Source: Acanthochlamys bracteata (taxonomy: Eukaryota; Streptophyta; Magnoliopsida; Pandanales; Velloziaceae). Taken from it: DNA of 64,000 nucleotides. The number at the start of each line of letters is the position of its first letter. Position 1 is the stretch's first letter. Location of the stretch: assembly GCA_019914995.1 (NCBI GenBank), contig CM034127.1:11532001-11596000 (forward strand), given 5' to 3'. The notes under the pieces are model-generated. The model saw only the letters and a list, made by a program, of their open reading frames with translations, made no database searches and was not told the origin of the DNA. Made by a program: the position numbers and the translations under genes. This document shows positions 17,584-32,288 of the stretch, one piece after another.

Positions 17584-18400
17584 CAACTAAGCCTCTCATA
17601 GAGTTTGAAAACATTGTTATATATACTCTGGAATGATAACATTTGTTTGTGTCAGTCATAATCAAGTGTGCTCGTTTGCATTTGTATGCTTCAGATTATA
17701 GGAATTGTTAACATATTGTACTCAGTAACATGTACGTATTTGATTATTGTTCTATGAGTGATTCGGTACAACATAATTTTTCAATTACGGAATTGACAGC
17801 AAACTGGATTCCTCAACTTTGAAGGATCAGCAAACGCATATTCTAGTAAACACTTGAGAAGGTAGTAATGCGTAGTTAAAAGAAACAAAGGTCATTGCTG
17901 TTTGATCTTTCATCTGTTTGGACTTGTATAATGTCTAGACGGCTCTTTTGCGATTTGCATGCCAAAATCCAGACTTTGTAGTCATTCATAACTCTTTGCT
18001 TCTGTATAAAAAATAATACATTTGAATACTTTGCTGTGTATCTCACGCTGTTATGTACTTGAGAGTCACTTAGAGCTCCGAATGCTTTTTGTATGAAGTC
18101 AGTACCTGTAGTAGTTCCCATAAATATATCTCAGTCCACTATACCGAAGTAACAGCTTACAAGTCTAGTCTGCTACAGGATAAAACAGTTTACAAGGATT
18201 TTATCTCACAAAGGGGCTCAAATACAATTTTCTCTTGTCACTATTAATTACTTGTTCAACAACATATCTATTGGCAAGCTAGCTTGGTCAGACGCATTCA
18301 TGTCATCTTTAGTAGGTTCACCTACTCCAGAATCTTTCTAATTCCCTCAAGGAACTCAATAGTGCGAGATTGTTATGAAGCTGCAAATGGATTCCTTTCC
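17584..18400. other. Convergent 3' intergenic interval
   Basis: This interval lies between the 3' ends of the CK2 gene (+) and the LRR gene (-). It should hold both 3'-UTRs. No open reading frame of note was seen. Confidence 0.6.
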
Positions 18401-20606
18401 TCAACATCCAAAATCATAGGGGACGAGTCCTTGCAATTCTGGACCATTAAGCCTGCTGTTGTTATCAAAACTGAAACAAGATAAACATTCCCCAATAAGC
18501 TTTCAAGGCACTTTGATAATGTTATCATGTTGCATAAAGAAAGAGAGATCATATCACACCACGGTCAACTAGTATCGATCAGATACGTCCAGCTAGAAGC
18601 ATCCATGAAGTCTAACCACTTACAGCTATAGTATAGAGTGATTTACTGACAAGATATCAGGTATATGTAAATGTATTTACTACGTAGATAATAAATACAT
18701 TTTAATGAATCAGAAATTGTCATATGAAACTCTGTGATCATTAAATCCAACTTGCACTTCTGCACAGCTATGTCAACTCTGTATAGGTCACCATATTTAA
18801 ACCAACAAAAGTATGTGCAAGTAAAAAAAGGAAGTGAAGAACACAAGACTTGCAATATATGCAAAAAAGGCAAGAGTTACTAGCCATTCATAAAATAGTT
18901 GGGTCCAAAACCTCTATACACTTAACCTACTTCTGGCTAACGAAAGATCACTGGTTTTCCCCAGATCCATCAAACTGGAATATGATAAATATACACTTCA
19001 ACTGTAACAATTAATGAGGATATTGGATACTTTCACGTAATCAAGCAACCAATAACAAATGGCAGAAATAAGAGAGACCATTTGTGTGATTTTCATATAT
19101 AAAGCTTTAAGCAAAATCTTCTATATAGAGCTGTTGGAGTTTGGACATACCTCCAAAGTGGAAAGGTGGTGAAGGGACCATCGATTGGAATAGTTCCACA
19201 AAGATCATTATTCGAAACATCACTGCAACAATTGTAACAAACCACCTCAATATGGAATTCACTAACAGATACTATGGAGCATAAAGCATTCTCTGATATG
19301 TCATTCACATACAGGACTTTGAGGTTTGAAAGTTTTGCCAGCTCCCTCGGGATTGCTCCAGAGAGCTTGTTGTTGTTCAAGCGCCTGCAGCAACCGATTA
19401 TCAAATTGAGATCAGAAAAAAAAGTAATTTTTGATTGAGGATTTGATCAATAGAAGATCAGGAACATACAGGAAACGAAGTGACTTTAGCTTGCCCAAGG
19501 ATTTGGGAATTTCTCCTTCTAGCCAGTTCTCGTACAAATCAAGGCTGATTAAGTTCTTCAGGTTGCCCAACACTTCAGGAATCTTTCCTTCAAAATTGTT
19601 CTTGTACAGCTCTCTGCAGCCAAGCCAGTTGCCGATTGTCAGTGACAAATATAACACCTACTTTTAACAATGAAATTAACTAAGTTGGCAAAGAAAATAA
19701 AAAAACTAACCTCAACCCCAACCCCAACCATAAACTCTTATTCTTCTTAGAATGACGATATTAAATGACTTGCAAACCATACAAAAGTTGCAAGCAATAT
19801 CTAAAAATTGGTTTGAACCGTAGAGTAACATACAATTCAGCATCAATCAAAATAAATTCAAAACTAAAACAGAGGGAACTTATGGATATGATCATTTAAA
19901 AAAAAACTTCTTAATTTGCCAAACAACAACAACATAAAAACAACTAGTATATCTTCTTCTTCTTTCTTTTCTTTTTCTTTTTTCCTTCCATAAAAGAAAG
20001 AACCCACCAGATCAGTCACTCGACCAACATTTTTTTTTCCTTCAATCAAATTCATGTAGAAGAGAACTCACAGGTACTGGAGATGCTCGAGCTTGCCAAG
20101 CTCAGGTCCAAGAGGTCCAGAAATGTTCGAGTTCCCCAAATCCCTGCAGGCCAAAACAACACCAACACCAATTCCTGATCAAAATCTTCTTTTCAACAAA
20201 ATTTTTCAAAGAACTAATCTTTTAGTAACAGAGATGAAAAGAACAACAGTTAAAAAGAAGTATCTGTGACGCACAGTCGGATAACATGGTTCTGAGCATC
20301 ACAGGTAACATGGAACCATGTGCATGGATTCACCAGCGTTGGATCCCAACTCTGCAGCACGTTCGTTGGGTCTCTCAACCTTGTTCTCAACGTATGCAAC
20401 GCTTCCCCTGCAACAACAACAACAACAACAACAAAATAAAATTTCTTGCTACCCAAAAAAAAGTCAACAACGAAACAAAGATTATAACTTTAAACAGAAA
20501 ACTTGGTACCTTCAGAGTTGGTGGAGATGGCTGGTGAGAAGAAAAAGAAGAACAGAAATAAGAGCAGAGAGAAGAAAGAGATGCTTGATGTGGGAGAAAT
20601 CGCCAT
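18401..20606 (-). CDS. Secreted LRR protein, SERK-ectodomain-like (LRR1/LRR2 type)
   Basis: Seven exons, 20606-20510, 20407-20275, 20143-20072, 19613-19470, 19384-19313, 19222-19151 and 18470-18401, give 660 nt (219 residues). Exon 1 encodes a signal peptide (MAISPTSS, then a run of F and L). Exon 2 encodes the N-terminal cap, with [20 protein letters not shown] and HVTC. Exons 3-5 are exact 72-nt LRR modules (one of them 144 nt), and exon 6 carries [12 protein letters not shown]. The last exon, behind an intron of about 680 bases, encodes [20 protein letters not shown] and ends FGC. There is no transmembrane helix or kinase. This matches short apoplastic proteins such as Arabidopsis At5g21090, which resemble the BAK1/SERK ectodomain and are implicated in receptor signalling and defence. 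Oddities are the change to ...[15 protein letters not shown] in one repeat and a TTG microsatellite at one splice acceptor. Confidence 0.93.
20411..20436. repeat. (CAA)n microsatellite at a splice acceptor
   Basis: About eight CAA units. On the minus strand they read TTG repeats running directly into the CAG acceptor of LRR exon 2, where a pyrimidine tract would normally be. Its length may be polymorphic. Confidence 0.85.
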
Positions 20607-21903
20607 TAGAGAAGCAATGGAGAGATTTCAGAAAAAGATTTTGAGCTTTCTTTCTTTCTTTTATTGCTTTTGCCTTTTTTTGAAGAGGAAGAAGAAGTGG
20701 AGGAGTTTGAATGAACTGTTAACAGTCAACGTGGGAACAGGTAGAATAGCAGAGACGGTCTAAATGTTTAATTCTATAACACCACACAGGTTAATTAGCC
20801 AATAAATAAAAAGAATGTGGTTCTACAATCTGATAAATGTGCGCGTCGTTATTGAATTGGTTGATTGAATGCTTAAGTGGTTGTTGGTATTGCTGATGAG
20901 AATCTTAAGAGAGTCGGAAAGAGTGAGCAGCACGCGTTTGGTATGTGGACTTTAATTAAAACAAAACCAAAAACGAAAACAATGCGAACGTTTGTTTTTG
21001 CTTTACTTAGCTTTCCGTTTCATTTTTATTGTCTAGAGATTGATTGATGTTAAGAGCAGTTTCTGTGAAAGAAAATATTTGTTGTTGCTTTTGTCGATCG
21101 ATGTCAGATTTCAGAGGGAAGTAGTAGGACCCACCATAATGTCAGATTTTAGAGAGAAATAGTAGGACCGACCACAATGGAAACGGTTGGGTGGTGGATT
21201 TGTGAATCAGAGTGCACCGAAGAAACAACGCTACGGGATTTCAGGTCAATGCAATGAGGACCGCCTCCTTTTTCTTTTTTTTTTTTTTCGTTTTTCTTTC
21301 CTATGATATGATTCATTTTGGAATTTGGATTTCAAACGCGCTTGCTTGCTAGTGGGGAGTGCATTCATCTCATGAGCGTTTACTGCTCTTTGCCTGACAA
21401 TGAAGTGTAGTTCCATGTATAGCTTAATATGCGTCCATGTCAAAAGCAATAGTTGAATGCAGATGGAAACCGGGAGGATACTCTTTGAAGGGGTATAATA
21501 AGTTTGCCCATGTGTTAATTTGTAGCACTAACACCTAAGGGGTATCTGTGAGTTGGACATGGTATCAGTGAACAGTTTAGCTAGTCACAAAAGGAGATCA
21601 ACCAAAAGCCACTAAACAAGACATCTGAAAGCATCCAACCATGCAGCAAGACCAACTTGGGAACACATGCCGTATTTATGTATAACAGTTAACAGATAAG
21701 CATAGGCAAGATTACTAACAGAAGACGGTTTCTTTATCTACTATATAATTCATTTCATAACACATGACATGACACAGATACATCTAAAGCAACAAAGCCT
21801 AGGACCTTCAGCAACTTCCATAGACAACCACACCGCACTCATACATTATACAAGGAAGGTGGATCTCACATTTTCAAACTTGACTAAACATAAAAATCTC
21901 TTT
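20607..21903. other. Promoter region of the LRR gene, no other gene
   Basis: The minus-strand leader of the LRR gene lies just above 20606 and is GA-rich on the plus strand. Further up, two near-copies of a segment with the core GTCAGATTT(C/T)AGAG occur near 21103 and 21141, both ending in GTAGGACC(C/G)ACCA, a short tandem duplication. No coding sequence is supported. Confidence 0.5.
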
Positions 21904-22037
21904 CATGCCTCTTTCTTCAACTTGGAAAGCACTGATACAAGTCTTCTTTGAGGTGCTTGCAAATTCCCTTCATGCCTATTTCTTCAGATGGGGAAAACAC
22001 TGATACAATTCTGCTTTGGGGTGCTTTGCTTCAGCAT
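21904..22037. repeat. Tandem 67-bp duplication of a terminal exon
   Basis: 21904-21970 and 21971-22037 are imperfect direct copies, roughly 80 percent alike over the first 56 bases. The upper copy encodes, on the minus strand, the last residues of the zf-met2-like protein (AELYQCFPHLKK-stop). The lower copy, just downstream of that stop, would encode KHLKEDLYQCFPS-stop. The lower copy therefore lies in the 3'-UTR or just beyond. Confidence 0.8.
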
Positions 22038-24366
22038 GCTCCTTGCACTTTGTCTCAGAAGTGGTGCAGATGAAAGTCTGCATGCATACCTTGCACTGCA
22101 CCCAGACCAAAAGGAAGAGGAACTATTAAAAATATCGGAAACAACTATAAAATATAACTATAATAAATATACAAAGAAATTGGTGCCAACTGCACCACAT
22201 GCTAACATGAAAAGCAACACAACCATAAAGAATAGAAGCCCAAAAAAAAAGGATTTGGAAACATATCGGCTTGCATATATTTGTATGAAACTAAAACCAA
22301 ACAAACCTCAAAAGATCATAAGTTAGATGCCTTAAAACTCAAATTTTCCACAACAGAATGCAGTGCACCACTTCATATCGTATACAGAACTTCATCTTGG
22401 TTGTGGAAGATTTTGTTTCCCTCATCTTTTGCTTGGGAGTTCTTTCAAAGTATGAATAAGACAAGTCTCTGTTCTTTCAAATAATAATTTCTTGACTTTG
22501 TTATTCAGTAACTTGTGCCTTCAATTGTTCTCTGCCCTTCATCACCACTACCCAACTTAATCGTTATTCTCCAGCACCTCTTTGCAGTTTAGTAATGTCA
22601 TTTCTAACCTCCATAAGGTAAAATCATCTGTTCTTTGCACATCTAAAACTTCATCACACGACATATACTATTAGGTGTTTCTATTTACGGAAAATTTGCG
22701 GTGTGGTGTAAACCTAAATAGACACAAAATTTTTCAAAATACCTACAACAAAAGCTACACAGAATACACATAGAATAAAAGCTATGCAGTTTCATACCTC
22801 TATTGGTAGGTAACAAACAACAAAACTGCATAAAATTACACTGCATCCTTGTTCAGGACAGAACTTTACATTTATGTAGAATTTTCTATACTTTCTAAAA
22901 TACTAAATAAATTCTGTAGAATATTGTAAAAGGTTTATTGAAAACGTGAAATGAAAAGTTTTAAAACACTTATGTGGAACGTTCATCCAAACGCACCCTC
23001 ATTCAGGACAGAAAACTTCCAATTTTATTTTTATTAGAGTTGTTGATGGTCAAACAGAGAGGAGTCTTTTAATGTTAAAAAGATCTCACATGCAACTCCA
23101 AACATAACTGCCAAAAGGAAGTATTGTATAGGTTAGTCTAAACCTTTTTGGTAGACTTCACCATTCAAACATGCGTGTCATTTCAAAAGAAAATTTGAGT
23201 CACATTTAATTACGATTGCCGAGTTGTTATTCTAGCCTAATAAAAGTTGGCTGACTAAGTCTACCAAAGAAATGGAGGTACATGTGAGCTATTTATTGAG
23301 ATTGTTGTAGCCATACAAGCTAATCCTCAGTCATAGTCTGATTGGTCGACATATTATGAAATTTGTCTATACTAGAGATGGCAATTCTGAACCAAAAAAA
23401 TCTCACTTGAGGTGGGTATAATTGGTCAAACAATAATCAGAAAAAGAAATAAGCAAAACTAACTTGATACTCATCTAGCTATGCTTTTGATGACCCAATG
23501 GCTCAAGGGTATAAGCGCCAAAATAACTTAAGCATCTTTCTTATTGTAATATCAGAAATGTTGTCTTCTCTCAAAACCTAACTCCAATTTAGCATTCAAC
23601 AACCTTTACATAACCTACTTTCGGCCCTAATTCTAATGCTAGTTTCGTCCTCCAGAAGTACCACCTCCAACAACCATAGATGCACCCTCCCACTTAACAT
23701 ATTCGTTCTTCATCACCATCATCCAAGCTCAACAGAAACCAAAGAGCCTTAGGAAATGGGCATTCCTTTTTTTTCCCCTCCACCAAGCAAAGCGAAAACA
23801 ACTGATTTTTATTTTAGAGTAAGAGAAAAAAAATGCAAGAACCAAAACTACTCTGCTGATGACAACTACTCATAGATTTGAAGTTCTAGCCAATCAAACA
23901 ACAATAAGACATCAAAGGCAAGTCCAATCTCAATATCGCCGATAATGATACCATCAATTTTGATCAACAATTTCGATGAAATCATCACCCTTTAATTAAA
24001 GCATAATACTGCAAAACCTTCAGAGAAACTTATCCTATTGTCTACTGATCACCTATTTCTTCCAAAAACAAACCACCTTGTTCCACTTCGTAAACAGATC
24101 TGCAACAATCTAACAAGCTCTAACTATCAAACTTAATCGACTGCAAAAAAAACAATTGTGAAGTAAATAAAATTTACCTGGATAGTCATAGCCTTTTTGT
24201 TGGATTCCAGCTGGCTACCTGAAATAAATCATTTTTTTACAAATAAAAGTTGTAGAGAAAATTGTTGTTAGCATTAATTAAATGGAGAGAAACCTTTGGC
24301 GCCTTTTTGTTTCTCCATGTTGCGCTCGCGGGCCATCTTCGCTTTCTGCCCGTTGCCGCCGCCCAT
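21976..24366 (-). CDS. Small zf-met2/4F5-like zinc-binding protein (At2g23090 type)
   Basis: Three exons, 24366-24294, 24218-24178 and 22095-21976, give 234 nt (77 residues). The N terminus, MGGGNGQKAKMARERNMEKQ, and GSQLESNKKAMTIQ in exon 2 are the Lys/Arg-rich 4F5 (SERF-like) half. Exon 3 carries CKVCMQTFICTTSETKCKEH and AEAKH, with Cys and His spaced as in the zf-met2 finger, and ends AELYQCFPHLKK. The family is conserved in plants and animals, and its molecular role is poorly known. Intron 2 is about 2.1 kb and contains a MITE-like insertion. The exon-3 3' end is tandemly duplicated. Automated annotation could easily miss the gene because its exons are so short. Confidence 0.9.
22672..23000. 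mobile_element. Possible MITE inside an intron
   Basis: The segment starts TAGGTGTTTCTATTTACG and ends GTTCATCCAAACGCACCCTC. The ends are weakly inverted (GGTG..TTT against GGGTGCGTTT), and GTGTTTCTATTTA also pairs with TAAATAGACAC 25 bases further in. It is AT-rich and non-coding, and lies in intron 2 of the zf-met2-like gene. The limits are approximate. Confidence 0.35.
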
Positions 24367-24599
24367 CGCCGGTCACCGATCTCTCTTCCTCTTGTTCTCG
24401 GATCTCTTCAATGAAACGATCCAACTTTCCTGCAACTTTCGGTCTTTTATGCAACGCGCCTCGTTAGCTAGGAGACGAGGGTATAGCGGTAAGTTGTTTC
24501 TTCAGGAAAGGACGAAGGAGGCAAGTGTTTTATTGGATCGGGTACTGAAGTGCACTAAAAAACTCCTTGACCCGCTACGAGTGTCCAGACTTGTGTATT

Positions 24600-25380
24600 A
24601 GCGTTTGGTTCGGCTTTTTCCTTAAGCTTTTTTTAAAATTTTTATTTTACATTTTAATATATATTTTATAATTATTAAAAAATTTATTTAAAAATTTTTA
24701 AAATATAAAACATTTCTACATAATAAAATCTTTTTATTATATATTTTTATTTTTTGAAGTAAAAATAGAACTTATTTTTTAAAAAAATAAAAATATCTTT
24801 CATTTTAAAAAAATTTTATTTTATACGTAATTTCAAATGCACATACGTACGTGTTTATCTAAATTGTGAACTGAATTTTCAAAAATAAAATTTAAATATA
24901 AATATTTAAAAATATAGTTTAAAAATAAATTTAATTTATATATTTATTTTTATTAAAAATAAATTAAAATTTTAAAAAATTAAACTTATTTTATTTTAAA
25001 ATAAATTTAAAAGTAAAATTTTTAATAAATTAATGAATATAAAACTCAGGTGAACACGCCTTAAGTAGCACTAAAGCCACAACAACCAAAAAGGACAAAG
25101 AAAAACGAAAGCAAATACAATACTGCATTCTCGGAAAGTGTTTGAAATTACTTATAAAAATAAAATTTTTCTAAATAAAAATAATTTTATCTATTTTGAA
25201 AAAATAAATTCTATTTTTTTATTTTAAAAAAAATATATATAATACAAAAATCTCATTATATAAAATATTTTTACACTTTTTAAATTTTTAAATAAATTTT
25301 CTAAATATTTATAAAATATATATTAAAAAACGTAAAATAAAAAAATTAAAAAAAAATGCAATTCCAAACGATCCCTCAAT
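24600..25380. repeat. Cluster of AT-rich fold-back elements
   Basis: Two or three adjacent blocks of almost pure A/T with self-complementary ends. One runs from GCGTTTGGTTCGG (24601) to AATTTCAAATGC (24840). A middle block ends GGTGAACACGCC (25062). A third runs from GTGTTTGAAATTAC (25140) to GCAATTCCAAACGATCC (25376). The third resembles the island at 60122-60362. They look like MITEs of one loose family; target-site duplications are not clear. Confidence 0.5.
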
Positions 25381-25788
25381 CCAAGTCCTGATTCGTATCA
25401 CGAGCAACATAACAAAACCTTGCAAAACTTCAAGAAAAGGAAAAACGTAAAACTCAGACATGCAGACCTATTGTTGTAGGATTTGACAAGAAATATTGAG
25501 ACTCAGAAGCACCAAGTGAAGCTGAAGTGAAGAAGCAGACATACTTTCTGTTTGTAGCAATTAGCTAACATACTTTCTGTTTCACAAATCACAGCAAGTG
25601 AAATATCCAACCAGCAAAATCAGGATGTGCATGCATTACTAGCAAATGAAAGCACAACAAGATGAGGGCATGCTTCAGATTTTCAACAGATAGTTCTATT
25701 ACTTGAGGTATGCTTTTCTGACATCAAGAATTACATAGGGTGTTTCTGAACATTCTGTTTTCAAATCCGATTTCCTATTCGTTTAATA

Positions 25789-28779
<2,991 letters not shown>

Positions 28780-30091
28780 ATGGGTTCTGTTACCGGCTTT
28801 GATCCATGGGAAAAAGATCCGTTCTTTTCTGCTGCAGAAGAAGTACAGCAATCCTGCGACAGGTATTCAAAATTCTTGTTTTCGTTTGGGGATCTTTTTT
28901 TGGGAGTTGGGTTTTGAATTTAACGGATTTGTGATTGATTTTTATGTAGAATGGAGTCTGTTTATAGAGTTTGGATTCAAGAAGGCTGTCCGGGTTCTGG
29001 CGAGCTCCGGCAAGAACTAGTAACTAGCCTCGGCAGCGCAAAGTGGCAGGTGAGATTGTTTTATTAAATTTTTCTAGATTTGAGAAAAACTATATGGTTT
29101 TGCATCAAAATTGGATTTTGATGAGGTTCTACATGTGCCTCGTTTGAAAAATAATTTAGCTTGAGGAGCTTGAACAAGCTGTTGTTGCCTATGATGATGT
29201 CTCTTTGCCTGCTGAGGATACGGTGATTCGGCATGACCGGTTTTTTGAAGCGATTAGGAGTAGGATAGTGGAAGTTGAGAGCTCTCTGAGAGGATTTAGT
29301 GGTGGTCCGGGAGTGAGTAATTTCACTTGGGTGAATTTGGATAAGGGAGAGCGTGATGAGCTCGCAAGATTCTTGTCTGGTAATTTAAGAGAGATGGAGG
29401 ATGTAATGGCAGCTACTAGTACTAGCATGGATAGTTCATTAGATAGCTCAAAGAATTCTTTCCAGGTGGATGAGTTGAGCTCATCCAAAGTTGATGATGA
29501 AAGGGTTCATGATCACGAGACTTCTGCAAGTGATAGTTGTTATGTTCAAGAGTGGAAGATTTCAATTCCAAGCCAGTATGTCATGCGAGCATCATCAAGC
29601 GAGCATTCTAGGGAGTTTCCTGCAAAGATGCTCAACTTTTTGGGTTTCACGAATTTCTTTGAATCATCATCCTCAAAAATAGGGTGGTACAGCAGAGGGT
29701 TTAGGAAAGGGAAGACCAAGCTTGAAGTTGATTCAGCGGAAGGCATTCCTTTGACTAAGGATGAACTCAAACAGGTGAGTATGTGCTCTTATGTGCCCTT
29801 AGTTCCTATAGCTTTGCTCATTTGCTTTTGTAATTTTCAAGTTCCAACTTATCAATGCATTGATGGTTGAAGGGCCTGCATGGGTGCTGTGAAAGAAGCA
29901 AAGACTGCTTTGTTGGTTGTGGGGAGGATTGTTGTGATCGTAAACAGCTATATGGTTGGCTTGGAGCTTTTCATCGTCAGCTACAGAGGTCTCAGTATCA
30001 AATTCAATATGGCCGACCAATGCAACCACTTTGGGCTCTTCTTGCCATTATCTTGATTGGTGGGTTTCTTGGTTCCACTAACTTTTCGTGA
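28780..30091 (+). CDS. Syntaxin-6 N-domain membrane protein (syntaxin/t-SNARE-like family)
   Basis: Four exons, 28780-28862, 28950-29049, 29160-29774 and 29873-30091, give 1017 nt (338 residues). It begins MGSVTGFDPWEKDPFFSAAE. The N-terminal 110 residues follow the syntaxin-6/SYP61 N-terminal helical bundle (SAKWQLEELEQAV, then DDVSLPAEDTVIRHDRFFEA). The middle is Ser/Asp-rich. I do not see the heptad SNARE motif expected before the tail anchor. Instead there is a cysteine cluster, HGCCERSKDCFVGCGEDCC (269-287), then a short hydrophobic tail, PLWALLAIILIGGFLGS (318-334). It matches Arabidopsis proteins such as At4g30240 and At1g27700, annotated as syntaxin/t-SNARE family. A role in endomembrane trafficking is inferred from the N domain. 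Confidence 0.85.
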
Positions 30092-31246
30092 CTACCTTTT
30101 GGAGAAATTGCATTATGCTACAAGTTCTTTTCTCCATTAGCCTTTTTTTGGGAAAATGTTTTATGTTCATCTAGGTTTGATTTTTTTTTTTTATGCTCTG
30201 TCATTGTGATTCTATAGGTATGTTTTTGCTAGTGTATAAGTTATGTTCACTTAAAGTTAATACAGAATCATAGAATATATTTCCTTGGGAAGTGGCTTTG
30301 CCTAGGTTATATGTATATCAGTCTTTCCATCGCAACATCTCCAGAAACGAAATAGACTGAAAAAGCAATGTTATCAAGCTAGTATGGAAAGTAATACTTG
30401 AACCTGTCTCAGTACATTAGCATTATGTGTGCAACAAATTAGGTGTGTCTTGTGCTACTTAAGTTTGTCCATCTTTTACTCCTGTAGTTTTAAGATTTTA
30501 GAAATCTTTGCCTAGGTTTTGATTATTAGCTGTAAGTTAGATCCAACTGTCCAAAACAAAGAAGGTCATGTATAACAGTAAATTCGCTAGAGAAGAAATG
30601 TTACTATATTAGTTTATTAGTCTATTGAATCTTTTACTTCTGTGGATTGCCTTTTTTTTGGCTACTTTAAAGATTTTCACCAAGAAAATATGAGATAAAA
30701 GTTCTTCTGCTCAATCAAATAGAAGTTTTTTTTCCCTTTACCTTTTTCTTACTTTACTTTAGCAAAGAATGGCTTCTCTATACATATCAGGAATTTAGTT
30801 GTGGGTATGTTCATTTGTGAGATTAATTAGAATTTAGTTGGGTCATGGAGGGAGTCGCTGAAGTAATCAGAATTGCTTTAGTTTTTGTGTTTCTATGCTT
30901 TTGTGGTATGCATCACATGTCAAGTGAAAGAATCACCTTGCTATTATTTCTAACAAGTTGCTTGTTCAGGACCAACAGAACATCAGAGTTAGATGATCGC
31001 TAACATCAAGAGAAACTAAGATAAAAGAAAAAGTTTTCCTGCATTGGGCATAAGTAGCATAAGAAAATAAGGTTATTTACAATAAGCAAACTAGTATGTA
31101 TTTCAAGAACATGCAAAGGAATATCATAGTACAAGAAGTTAATTAGTACATAGTATCCTTGGTGGACAGTAACTTATGACTTTGAATGCACAAAACATCA
31201 AACAATTTATGTGATTCATACAAAATGGGTGTTAAACTATGATATG
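30092..31246. other. Intergenic, no gene seen
   Basis: The 3' flank of the syntaxin-like gene. AT-rich, without an open frame or a clear repeat. It ends at the left target-site copy of the LINE. Confidence 0.6.
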
Positions 31247-32288
31247 TATAGATCCTAGTAACAACAACAACAAACTAAGCTTTTATCTCACTTGAGTGGG
31301 ATCATCTACGTGAATCCGTTTTTTCTATTCTGTTCGATTACAAAACAGATCCAGTAAAAGATCTAATTCCTCTGAATCCTTCGCCATCACTCTAGGCCGA
31401 GTTAATTTTGGTCTACCATTTTTTTTCCTCAAGTGTTCAAATGGAGTTGGATCACTCTTGTGCACTGTAGCATCCTTAAATCTGTAGACATGCCCCAACC
31501 ACCTAGCTTATCTTTCCTTAACTTGTCGTCAATCGGCACGGCGGCTACTTGTTGACGTATATTCTCATTTTGTATTTTGTTCATTCTAATATACCCACAC
31601 ATTTATGTTAATATCATTATTTCTGATATATTTATTTTATGAATATCTTGAACTTTAATAGGTCAGCACTCACTCACTACTATAGAGCATTGCAGGCAAA
31701 TGCCTGTTCCAAAACTGACATTTTAGCTTTAAAGGAATTTTTCTATTATTCAAAATTCCATTAGCACCTCGCTCTTACATCCATCCTGTTTTAATTATAT
31801 GCATAACATCATTTTCAATTCTTCCTTCCTTATGAATAATTTAACTTAAATTTCTAAAACTATCACTTTACAGTATAGCTCAATCCTCTAAGGTGGTAAT
31901 AAAATTATCATTATTTTTATGTTTAGTAAAATAACAATGCATATATTGTGTCTTAATTCTAGTATTATATCTTAATCCTACTTAATTTAAAACTATTAGA
32001 TTCTAAGGTACTCCTCCAATATTATAGTTTATAGTTTAAACTCTTTTTATCTCATCAACTAAAACTATATTATCGGCGAATAACATATGCCACGATACTT
32101 CATCCTAAATATGTCGAGTGAGTTCATCTATTATTAAGACAAATAAGTAAGAACTTACCGCTGAAAACTTGATATAAACCTATAGTAATGGAAAGCTATT
32201 TACTAATATCGCCATTACAGTATATTCTATTGGTTATTTTCTCGTACATATCCTTAATGATCTTATCAAATATATAGATCCTAGTAAC
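31247..32288 (-). mobile_element. 5'-truncated LINE (non-LTR retrotransposon) with target-site duplication
   Basis: TATAGATCCTAGTAAC occurs identically at 31247-31262 and 32273-32288 and flanks the insert. At the left edge the insert begins with CAACAACAACAA, which read on the minus strand is a (TTG)n 3' tail as in RTE-like LINEs. Next comes a segment resembling the 3' end shared by many plant LINEs and Au-type SINEs (TTATCTCACTTGAGTGGGAT). Minus-strand translation near 32051-32115 gives DELTRHI-stop-DEVSWHMLFADNIVLVDE, the reverse-transcriptase active-site region with its F/YADD box changed to FADN. Stops and shifts are frequent, so the copy is dead. The 5' part of the element is missing. 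Confidence 0.85.

Noticed and set aside
18880-19090. Possible last exon of the LRR gene ending [16 protein letters not shown]
   Set aside because: The splice site is weaker, and a better exon at 18401-18470 encodes the conserved SFDNN...[14 protein letters not shown] ending in the right phase.
21988-22326. Plus-strand ORF of 112 codons with a hydrophobic start resembling a signal peptide
   Set aside because: It is the antisense of the zf-met2 terminal exon plus intron sequence; the minus-strand reading has clear family motifs and splice sites.
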